Positions 34,664-44,010 of a DNA stretch of 64,000 bases are shown here, in pieces. Numbering within the stretch: position 1 is the first letter of the stretch; each line of letters starts with the position of its first letter. The notes below the pieces were generated by a model. The model searched no databases and was not told the DNA's origin. It saw nothing but the letters and a program-made list of their open reading frames with translations. The stretch spans positions 310,001-374,000 of the forward strand of contig JAOWCC010000286.1 of assembly GCA_030867875.1 (NCBI GenBank), given 5' to 3'. The position numbers and the translations under genes were made by a program. The stretch comes from Actinernus sp. WN-2022. Its lineage: Eukaryota > Cnidaria > Anthozoa > Actiniaria > Actinernidae.

Positions 34664-35004
34664 GGCCATCCCTATTTTTTTCGGTCGGGTAAGAAAAAAA
34701 AATTATAATAAAAAATGCGCGGAGAGACTGGAACTAATAAGGCACGGTTGCACTGGCGAGGGTACAAACCAACATGGACGACGAAACCATCGATGTCGTC
34801 GTCCGTATACGCTACAAATATGGAATTACAAATGCACCGCCGAAACTATTGTGTAACCTACCCTCGAGCATGAGCTTCCAGGAGCTGCTCTAGGGTTTCT
34901 TCACCCCCTCCCCTCCCCCCAATTTTTTTTTATATTTACAAAAAGCCACAAAAATGGGTCGGTCGGACGATGAGAAACGGAAAATAAAAAAGGGATGGCC
35001 TTAG
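34664..35004. mobile_element. MITE, about 340 bp, imperfect TIRs
   Basis: TAGGCCATCCCTATTTTTTT, then CGGTCGG, on the left pairs with the inverted right side (GGTCGGTCGGACG, then AAAAAAGGGATGGCCTTA). The interior has no clear gene. Confidence 0.6.
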
Positions 35005-35344
35005 CCAAAAAAAAAGAAATTCAGGTGCTCTATGGAAAACTATAAATGATTGACTTGCCGTAATAAGATCTAATAATGGCTCTCAGCCGACCTCTTATCC
35101 AACATAGCCAGCGTCGATCGATCAGACCTTTGTTAGCAGCAAAGTTTCAATCTCTGGTCGGCGCCATTGACATCATTACTCCAGCTAGGACAAATAACAG
35201 TGAAATTGTCTTTCGCTTTTCGAACATTTCCGAGATCTTTGTTTTTAAACAATTTAAAGAGGTTTGAAAACAAACAAAGCTATTGGTTAAATAGACCGAA
35301 TCAGCTCGAGGCTACTAAATGACTCGGCTGTGTATATGACTCCT

Positions 35345-37400
35345 GACCAGTTTTAACCAAACTGTTTAATCGTTCTCTGGACTCAAGTATTTACCCAGCC
35401 ATCTGGAAACAAGGAAAAGTTACCGCCCTGTTTAAATCCGGCGATCACTCTGATTTTAACAATTACAGGCCTATCACAATTATATTCTCCCTGATGTAAG
35501 TAAGATTCTTGAAAGGGCTGTACATCAACAACTCTACGGCTATCTCTCGTAAGAGAAAATCCTCACACCTAATCAGTTTGGTTTCCGCCCGAGGTTATCT
35601 ACTGAAATTGGCTTAGCACACTTCACTGACAACATTCTACGACACATGGACAATGGCAAGGTGACTGGTGCAGTATTCTTAGACCTGTCCAAGGCTTTTG
35701 TGACTGTGGACCACAACCTTTTGCTGGCAAAGCTCAAGGCCATTGGTGCTTGCAGTGAAGTTGTAAATTGGTTTACCTCCTACCTTGATAACCGATACCA
35801 GATAACTGCAATAGGCGACACTTAGATACTTAGATGGTTATACTCCCTGGGATAGTTTTCACTAATACTGGGAGTTTAAATAATATATAAATTAGAATAA
35901 TAATAATAAACTAAGTAACATAATAGTAATGATAATAATAATACTACTACTACTAATAATAATAATAATAATAATGATACTAATAATAATAATAATAAAC
36001 TACGCGATTTAAATCGTGACACATACCAAAATATTAAGTAAATATTAAATAGATAAGAATAATAACTAAACATATATACGAGCGATCTATAGCCTGCGCA
36101 GGTGGCTAGGCACCTGCATAGATCGAATGGCAGGCAGGGCGGCTGACTTGAAACTGGCTAGACTGTTAGCAGAAACTGCTTCATACGGAAGCAGGTTCCA
36201 TACTCTTATAGCCCTAGGGAAAAAAGAAAAAATATCCTCTCTTGCTATATGCTAATACATTAACTGGAAGTTGTGTGTACTTAAACTGATGGCACTCAGT
36301 CATCTTCGTGCTCAGTGGGAGTTGGCGTGCCACAGGAGTATTCTCGGTCCTCTCTTGTTCTTGGTTTACGTCAATGCCGACCTTCCTCTTACTGTAGATC
36401 ATTGCCAAGTGACCATGTACGCTGATGACACCGTGATATACTGTAGCCGTCCTTCTATCAATGACATCGAACATTGCTTAAATCATGACTTGGCAAAATT
36501 GGCCTCTTGGTTTCGTATACATCGCCTGACTTTGAATACTTCTAAATCTATGTTTATGTTAATAGGTAGTCCACATAAACTGAAATCTTGCTCTAGCATC
36601 GATGTCATTATAGACAACGTGCCCCTCGGACACTCTGACAATATCAAGTACCTCGGTATTATAATTAATAAGTATATGACTTCGCATGACCTGGTAGAGG
36701 CCTTATCTATTAAAGTAAACCAAAGGATTGGTATGGCCAAGCGTATCAGGCACTTATTGCCCCTCGAGACACGCCTTACTTTGTATAATAGTTTAGTATG
36801 TCCACTTTTTGACTACCGCTGATGCGTTATGGGGTGACAAATACAACTGAACCCTTATAGACGATCTTCAGATTTTGCAAAATAAGCGGCCAAGATAATT
36901 CTTGAATTTACCTGGTTAAAATTCTTCAGCACAAGCCTTGTCAAATCTCAATTGGCCTACTCGTTCCAAACGTCGTCTTGTACATCTTCATATTTTAATA
37001 TATAAGTATGTTAATGGGCTCATTGATTATGATTTTAATATCTTAAAGAACATTCACATGTATAATACAAGAAGAAGAACGATTTTAGACTTCCAATAAT
37101 CAAGCTTAATTATGGCAAACAACGTTTATTGTACCAAGGTTTTAGTGAATGGAATACTTTAGATAATTTGTTGCGGGAAATCGAATCCCTAACTCTTTTC
37201 AAACAAAATGTCAAAAGACATGTTTTTGAATTGCCTCATAAATTTTAGCTCTAGTCACTCTATAAATGTATGTTTAGCCTAGTTTTTAACTCTAGATTAT
37301 TAATGTATTTTTATTTTTGTTTCTTATTTATGTTATGCAGGGCTCTATTGAAAAAACTCTTCGGAGACATATTCTCTGCTATAAATAACATTATTATTAT
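35345..37400 (+). mobile_element. LINE fragment (reverse transcriptase), interrupted and decayed
   Basis: The plus strand encodes a Jockey/CR1-type reverse transcriptase in broken frames. FNRSLDSSIYPAIWKQGKV, NQFGFRPRLSTE and VFLDLSKAF lie left of the break at about 35821. VGVPQ-like sequence, GPLLFLVYVNADLP and the catalytic MYADDTVIY lie right of it (36315-36440), continuing to about 36820. The C-terminal part follows in shifted frames (YNTRRRTIL). The 3' end is an ATT/ATATT-rich tail near 37389-37418. Several frameshifts are present. It sits inside the 4.1-kb TIR element. Confidence 0.78.
35822..36285 (-). mobile_element. 5'-truncated LINE 3' end inserted in the LINE above
   Basis: The minus strand ends a LINE ORF: YSKRGYFFFFPRAIRVWNLL, then PYEAVSANSLASFKSAALPA, followed by a stop and a long 3' region ending in ATT-rich repeats (35880-36000). 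It splits the host LINE reverse transcriptase between the strand before GVPQG and that motif. Flanks CGACACT and GGCACT could be a diverged duplication. Confidence 0.7.
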
Positions 37401-37611
37401 TATATTATATTATATTATGGTTGTATTCACAGGCTATAAATCTATATAGGATGTACACTGAAAAATCTCTATAGAATGTGCACTGAAAAAAAAATCGTGC
37501 AGAGGTATCGCCTTAAAAAAAATATTCTTGCAGAACTCACACTGCTAAAAAAAATTTCGTGCACAAAAAGTTTTCCACCCCCCCTCCCAGGATTTCTAAT
37601 GGTCCACCCCT

Positions 37612-38860
37612 AAATGTATATGTATTGTATTTAGATACACTTCATCTCAATCACATCTTTAAATTTAACAGAAAACCGAAACTGCAGACAAAATTGTGAA
37701 TGTGCAGAACTCGCCAACAAAAGGCAAAACATTTAACCTCTGGAACCCGGAGTATTAAAAAATCAGCTATCCATGCAATCCATACTTATAATTATTATAA
37801 TTTATATGTGAATGCTTCTATAGAATTTTAAAAGCTTACATTTTTCATATTTTGCACAACCTTAGAACTTGTTCACAAAGTGAGAAAGGTAAGCTTATTT
37901 TTGCATGCACTGTTTCATAGGGAAAAAAGGTCAATTTAAAATCTGCAAGGGCTAAACAAATAGAGATTACTTAATAGCACATATGCGGTGTACAGGTTTT
38001 TATTCACGAGGTGTGAAATTTGAGAAAAACGAATGAGTGAGTCTTTTAGCGAGTGAGTTTTCTCAAGCTTCACAGCGAGTGAATAAAACCTATGCAAAGT
38101 ACTTACATTTTTATTTGCTCTGCTGTTATCTGTTTATTATGCATCACAGAACAATAAATGATAATATGTTTAATTCTTCAACGGCTCAAACTAGCTAAAT
38201 GCAGTTGATAATGCATGTCGAGTTTTGATAAAAGTGTTTAAAATGTTTTCAGTCAGATTCAATGCAGTCACTATAAGATTCAATCACATAGCGACGACGA
38301 TGCTTTGTTGACTTTTGAGAAGTAGTCAGCAATGACATCTCTGTGTCTTGCTAAGTGTATTTTTGTTATTTTGTTGATCTATAAATTCATCTAAAGAGCA
38401 GTCACAAGAAACAAAGCGAGAAGAGCCTTCACAACCGTCAGCCATTTTTCAAAACCAAACCGAGAAGCCATTTGAGTGCCATTCACATGCACACAGGAAT
38501 CTCATTGGCTGAGTCGCTGTTTTCTTGTTGCTGATTGGTTATATTTTTCACATGTGAAAAAGCTATATGTGATGGCCGGTGATTGGACGTATCACTATAA
38601 TTTCACAAGTGAAAATATAAGATATAGATTTTTACACAGGCTTTATGCAATGAAATTCTCGTAATACAGTATGTATAATAAAGTAAGCTTAATAATAGAT
38701 AAAGTAATCAATAATAAATAAATTGTTTTTATTTCTCAAAATAGATATAAATCACAAATATTTTCAGCATTAAATCGTAATGAGGAATCCAACTGGCAGG
38801 TATAATGGACACAGTGATACTACATTAACATTAGGCTTGCAACCAATGTTTTCTTTTTCA
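37612..38860. other. Non-coding part of the 8.8-kb element
   Basis: AT-rich sequence with no supported gene. Around 38000-38060 the phrase GAGTGAGT and the word AGCGAGTGA recur. An acceptor-like CTTTTTCAG occurs at 38853-38861, just before the ORF region. Confidence 0.45.
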
Positions 38861-38950
38861 GATGATTGAGCTCATTGGTGGAAGTGGGATTTACCTTTAT
38901 AAGAACCAGCTGCTGTAATCCTGTGGAAACTGATGATCAGAATTAGGACT

Positions 38951-39261
38951 CAGCAGAATCACATCAGGCCTTATTTAAAGACTGGCTGCAGAATTTAGAC
39001 CAGGACTCAGAACCTAGTTTACACTTGAATTTATTTGAATTATTAAATAGTCATTCAAGATCTATGACATTGGACATATTCGAAAGCAAAAATATATCAT
39101 TTGATTTCATTTGTAAATCTAAGTTGTTTTATATTAAATTTACTGAGTGCACTCTAGAAGAACAATCCAATTTAGGACTTTTAACCATGGATTCTTGCAC
39201 ATATAGAACTGGAGGAGATAAAGTGTATTTTTTCGTTTGTTATAAAATTAATAATAATTAA
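38951..39261 (+). CDS. Unrecognised ORF near the right end of the 8.8-kb element
   Basis: About 102 open codons end in a stop at 39259-39261, with the frame open from just after a stop near 38948. Residues look like real protein (HQALFKDWLQNLDQDSEPSL, then a block with KNISFDFICKSKLFYIKF). An acceptor-like site lies 90 bases upstream, so it may be part of a last exon. There is no family match and no membrane or catalytic motif. Its position next to the right subterminal array suggests it belongs to the element. Confidence 0.4.
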
Positions 39262-39474
39262 CAACAAACTTGAAAGTATTAAAAAAATGTAAAAATCAAA
39301 ACTTCAAATTTAGGTGTGTCTTGGGCACATTTTTATACAATTTCAGGTATGATGTCAAATATAACTAAATCAGATTTCTAATACTCATATTGTTAGTGTT
39401 AATAATATAGTGAGCTTAACCTAATCTTCTAGCAGACTAGTACACATTTTAGAGAGCTCAAATAATTGTATGTT

Positions 39475-40180
39475 TTAGGTATGCCAAAACTCTCCAATGG
39501 GTATGTTCTTGGTATGCCACTTGTAAGTTTTGAGTATGCTAATGCATACTTTAACTATACCCAAGACTGCAACATACCTGAACATACTTTTGAAATATGC
39601 GATTGAGGTATATTTTAGGTACTTCACAAATAGTATGTTTTAAGTGTATTGTTGGTATCTAAATTTTGTTCCAAAAATGATACTTTATGGTACTTTTTTG
39701 GTATGTCTGAGATACCTGAACCATACCAGTAACATATCTTTGACATACATATATGGAACATCAAATGAAGGTATGTTCTAGGTATGTTATACCTATGCTT
39801 TTGGTATGTTGGAATGGGTATATGTTTTTGGTATGTTATTTATATCTTTTGAGTATGGTAAAACATACCTAAAACATAGGTAAAACATACCTAAAACATA
39901 TATTTTTTAATACCTGATTGAGGTATGTTTTAGGTACTTCACAAATAGTATGTTTTAGGTATATTGTAGGTATCTAAATGTTGTTCCAAAAATGATACTT
40001 TATCCTACTTTTTTGGTATGTCTGAGGTACCTCAAACATACCAGTGACATATCTATGATATACATATGGCACAGCAAATGGAGTATCTTCTAGGTATGCT
40101 CTACGTATGTTTCAGGTATGTTACTGATATCTTTTAGCTATGTTCAACTATACTTTTGGCAAACCTTAAGCATACCAAAA
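39475..40180. repeat. Right subterminal array of GGTATG motifs, unit about 310 bp
   Basis: Two tandem units of about 310 bases (GATTGAGGTATATTTTAGGT near 39603 and a near-copy near 39914) plus partial ones are packed with GGTATG and CATACC. It mirrors the left array in motif content and lies directly inside the right terminal repeat. Confidence 0.8.
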
Positions 40181-40193
40181 ATTTCGTGTGGGT

Positions 40194-41275
40194 AGTTTCA
40201 ACACACAAACGAACGTCATGGAAACTTGAATTTGAACAATAAACTGCATAACAAAGTAAAACTACTGCATGTGAATGTAATACACTCGTGTAGTACACAC
40301 ATGCAGTTACACTCAAATGAGTGTAGTACACGCATGTACTACAAGCGGAAAACGTGCATGTAGATGTTAACATACTTCTGGGCGGTACTGTACCATAGCC
40401 ATCACCAAATACATGTAGTTATTTTATTTTCTGTCAAAGGAACAAAAACTTGCACGTAGTGATCGCTGCTTCCCTCGGAGGTGAATATGAAATCTTAATG
40501 TTCAAATTTCGTGCATTGTACAAAATCCAAGCATGTGATTGGCTAATGAGCGTGCATTATTGGTGACCACAGCACTCGCCCCAGACCCTCTCTTACCTAG
40601 GGAAAGGGAGACCTAGTCCTTCGCTTAGTTGTGTGTGAACGGCTTGGTAAACCTCATTACAATCACCTATTTAACAGTGAAAATGCAGACAATTCCCAGA
40701 AAGGTAACGGCAGGATTGAACTCTGTTGCCTGTGTGACAGAAGATATATGTTTTGAGGCAAACATTTGCATAATGACTCGTTGGAAATGGCTGATTTGCG
40801 AGTGCTGGAAGTACAACTTTACTACTTCAATACAAGTCAACATGTGTCCGAGTGAACAAAAGTTTCTACAACACTCTAGTAGACTTACCTAAGAAATGAA
40901 TTTTATTTCCGAGACCTTACTCTGTCAATAAGAGGAGAAAATTAAGCGAGAATTCAGTGGATGGTTCGAAAACCCAGGATTTTTGATTTGGAAAATGTTT
41001 GCATCGGACCCGAGCACATGGCCGGAGGCCAGTTTCAAGTCAAGATTTCAATTCACTGCCCCACTGGAATCTGCAGGTTAGTTATTTTCGAATGAAAGAA
41101 ACTATTAAAGAAAGCAGACTATTTAGGAGTTAAGCCGGCTAAATACTTGATATTTGAATACATGGCTCCAAGAGAAACGTTTTCGAGTTGAATGTACAAT
41201 CATACTATTCGCCTCACAATCTATGTTTTGAGGCAAACATTTGCATAATCGTTCGTTAGAACCCTGGTGCAAATC
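40194..41275. other. Flanking sequence without recognisable genes
   Basis: This begins with the right part of the split 137-bp-type repeat. A phrase of about 35 bases, ATGTTTTGAGGCAAACATTT plus following bases, occurs twice (40749 and 41223). No coding region is supported. Confidence 0.5.
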
Positions 41276-41770
41276 CTGGACAGGATCCTGTAGGATCCTG
41301 TAGGATCCTACACAGGGACAGGATCCTGAGCAGGATCCTGAACAGGAACAGGATCCTGAATAGGATCCTATGTAGGAATAGGATCCTGAATAGGATTCTA
41401 CATAGGAACATAATCCTGAATAGGATCCTGTGTAGGAACAGAATCCTGAATAGGATCCTATGTAGGAACAGAATCCTGAATAGGATCTTATGTAGGAACA
41501 GGATCTTGAATAAATATGATCCTGAAAAGGATCCTATGTAGGATCCTATACAGGATCCTGAATAGGATATTATCCTACATAGGAAAGGCATTTTGAATAG
41601 GATCCTAAAAAGGATCCTATACAGGATCCTGAGTAGGATTCTACATAGGAACAGCATCTTGAATAGGATCCTACATAGGAACAGCATCTTGAATAGGATC
41701 CTATATCAGGATCCTACATTATACATGTAGAAAAATGCAGCTCTTAATTGAATAGGATCCTACATATAAA
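41276..41770. repeat. Minisatellite, 30-bp unit with GGATCC palindromes
   Basis: The unit is near GGATCCTGAATAGGATCCTA followed by TGTAGGAACA, repeated with substitutions for about 490 bases. It carries two BamHI-type GGATCC sites per unit. Because 30 is a multiple of three, the minus strand stays open for 143 codons of Leu/Arg/Ile/Phe repeats; that frame is a by-product, not a gene. Confidence 0.9.
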
Positions 41771-43189
41771 TATGAATAAGAATCCAAGTAGCATCTTATA
41801 GGAATTGAATCCTATGACATAGGAAATTCTTGAAATATTATATAATCTTTCTAGGAACAGAATCGTTATAAGAATTAACAAAAAATTTCATGCTCAATTT
41901 TTGATGACCCCACCCCTCCAATAATTTCCCCTCTAGCTTACTATGCCCCCCCCCCCCCCCCCCACCTCCTTTTTCCACCATCCAGCCCCCTCCCCCTGTA
42001 ATTAATGACCAGTTCCTGATGTTAATTGTTGTTGAGAGAATAAAAAAACTAACATTAACAATCTTCTCCTGGTTGTGTTAGACTAAAGATTATGATATTA
42101 CTCACCAATTTGGCTGGCTTGTCCAAAAAGAAAATTCCCATTGTTTAATTAAGCAAACTATTTTCATCCAGCCCCTTAAAAGTGTGCTTTCATTGAGAAA
42201 TTTGAATATAAACATGGAAGAGACAAAGTTCCATTTTAACCACAGGCAGTCCAAGCTATTGCTTTAGGAATGTATGGGATTTTTTTAGAAAAAATCTGAA
42301 ACTGTAGTAAAACAAGAAATAAAGTCATGAAATAGTACTTGTGTGTTAAGAAGTTGTTCCTGTTCATCACTGTTGTGTTTAATTTTGGTTTGAGGCAATT
42401 CTATAAACGTTCTGGCTTGGGCTGCCTGTGCTTCAACCGAGTGGCCTAGAACCAAGTCTATACCCATATTTGGTAACAGTTGCACATTTCAAATAGCAAG
42501 AGGCCATTTTGTTGCTGGAGTTTAAACTTGCTTTAATAGAAGATTAGAAGGTCATTTCAACAGCATTTCAATGCCAATATTCACCAGATGAAAGATAATA
42601 ATAACTGCTCCAAGTGAGAGGCAGTTTCAGTTCTGGAAAGAGATGAATTCCTGACGAAATCTGTGCAGTACTAGGTGAGCGGAAGTTTATGAGCAACATG
42701 AACAACTTAACGAACCGAACACACTGAAAGTTGCTATCTTAGCCTATAATAGTTGGAGCCCTGTAGTTAGTGTACTTGAATATATTCAAGTGTAGTTTAT
42801 GATTGCAACTGAAATTTCTTCAAGAGTTGAGATGGAATTAGCTTCATTGAGATTCACTGTACTAGTAATAATTAATTCAAACATTTTACCTTTTTGGAAC
42901 AACAAAACTCACATGATCATGCGCTGGGTCTTGTTAATCCCTTTTCGAATTTTATCATTCTAAAATGTTTGATGTTGGAGTGCTTCTCAATACCCTATTC
43001 AACACAATCACCCACAAAACCGAAGTCATTTTGGTAGAAACAGAAGTGGGATGTAGAAAAATATTTGTCAGTTTCCGGTTGGCAAACTGCACGGGACTTT
43101 ATACACCACAGTACTCATCTAAAATCGTAATTCTTATTGTGGTTAATTGTTTTTACAGGCTTTGGATTAAAGATGAAGGACCAAAGTTT
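41771..43189. other. Spacer with a long C run, no gene
   Basis: A pure C run (about 41946-41963) is followed by pyrimidine-rich sequence. Otherwise this is AT-rich DNA with only short open frames. Confidence 0.5.
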
Positions 43190-43321
43190 TTAACCCTTTC
43201 AGCCCCAAAAGTGATATCCAATTTCTTTTTTCTACACATTTGGATACATTTTGATCAACAACAAATACTCATGATCTGCCTGCAGGCTTCCCTTTGATCA
43301 CCCTTGGGGCTAAAGGGTTAA
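43190..43321. mobile_element. piggyBac-type MITE with TTAA ends
   Basis: The element is bounded by TTAA on both sides (43190-43193 and 43318-43321). The left end CCCTTTCAGCCCC pairs with the right end GGGGCTAAAGGG. TTAA duplication with CCC-starting terminal repeats is the piggyBac signature. It is 132 bp and non-coding. Confidence 0.8.
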
Positions 43322-43481
43322 TTCTTGATATCATCAACAACAATGAATGATAATCAGGGAAAAGTTGACTGCCAAGTAGTGAGTGAAGATCAGAATCATT
43401 TGTTATTAAAACTGTATACATGTAGTTTGTAAAACCTATACATGTAGCTACAGTACCGACCAGAACTAACCTCCAGTTAAA

Positions 43482-43920
43482 TGTTCGCTCGGGTTCGCTT
43501 TAGCGAACGCAAAACTGAACGCAGGGTTCGCTTGAAGCGAACCCTAATAGATCTCTGACCGAACCCTGCAAAAAATTGGGCGAACCCGAGCGAACCCTGC
43601 AAACTCTAAGCGAACCCTGCAAACTCTGAGCGAACCCTGCAAACTCTGAGCGAACCCAAGCGAACGCAAAAGCGCACCCTCTAAATATAGCCACTCTGAG
43701 CGAACCCGAGCGAACGCAAAAGCGCACCCTCTAAATATAGCCAATGGAATAAAGTGGTGGTAAATTAGAACCTAGATTGAGCGAACCCTGCAAACTCTGA
43801 GCGAACCCAAGCGAACCCGAGCGAACGCAAAAGCGCACCCTCTAAATATAGCCACTCTGAGCGAACCCAAGCGAACCCGAGGGAATGCAAAAGCGCACCC
43901 TCTAAATATAGCCAATGGAA
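43482..43920. repeat. Tandem repeats built on GCGAACCC, upstream of the BEN gene
   Basis: Short units (AGCGAACCCTGCAAACTCTG) and longer ones of about 50 bases (AGCGAACGCAAAAGCGCACC, then CTCTAAATATAGCCA) alternate. A block of about 170 bases including CCAATGGAATAAA is duplicated (43690-43760 and 43860-43940). The array ends about 90 bases before the first exon of the BEN gene, so it may lie in the promoter region. Confidence 0.85.
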
Positions 43921-44010
43921 TAAAAGTGGCGGTAAATTAGGACCTAGATTACAGATCGAGTTGTCGTCCTTGCCGCTCCAACTCGGAGTTTTAGAGCGTG
44001 ACCGGAAACA

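Larger units (their letters stand above)
33535..37611. mobile_element. 4.1-kb TIR element nested in the 8.8-kb element
   Basis: The left end AGGGGTGGACCATTAGAAAT continuing into TCCTGGGAGGGGGGGTGG is matched by its inverted complement at 37578-37611. Both ends are followed inward by A-rich tracts with repeated TCGTGCA / TTCGTGCA motifs (33589-33660 and 37480-37562), again a subterminal array. The interior holds two MITEs and a LINE that is itself interrupted. No transposase of its own was recognised; target duplication is unclear. Confidence 0.75.
31415..40193. mobile_element. 8.8-kb TIR element with GGTATG-rich subterminal arrays
   Basis: The ends are perfect inverted repeats of 23-24 bases starting ACCCACACGAAATTTTTGGT at 31415 and ending with the complement at 40193. 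Beside both ends lie arrays of the motif GGTATG / CATACC. The flanks TGTTGAAG (left) and AGTTTCAACACACA (right) join to recreate the TGTTAAGTTTCATCACACA part of the neighbouring 137-bp repeat, showing a real insertion. No clear duplication longer than 2-3 bases is seen. Inside are an exon-like start at 32693, an ORF at 38951-39261, and several younger insertions (33074-33479, 33535-37611 and their contents). No known transposase was recognised, so the superfamily is open. Confidence 0.72.

Noticed and set aside
35876..36073. Leu/Val-rich minus-strand open frame
   Set aside because: It is a translation of ATT/ATA microsatellite sequence in a LINE 3' region.
41256..41687. A 143-codon minus-strand open frame
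   Set aside because: It is the translation of the 30-bp GGATCC minisatellite; repeated Leu/Ile/Phe/Arg residues follow from the unit length being a multiple of three.
43190..43321. Rho-independent terminator-like hairpin
   Set aside because: The inverted ends lie about 100 bases apart and are bounded by TTAA, which fits a MITE instead.
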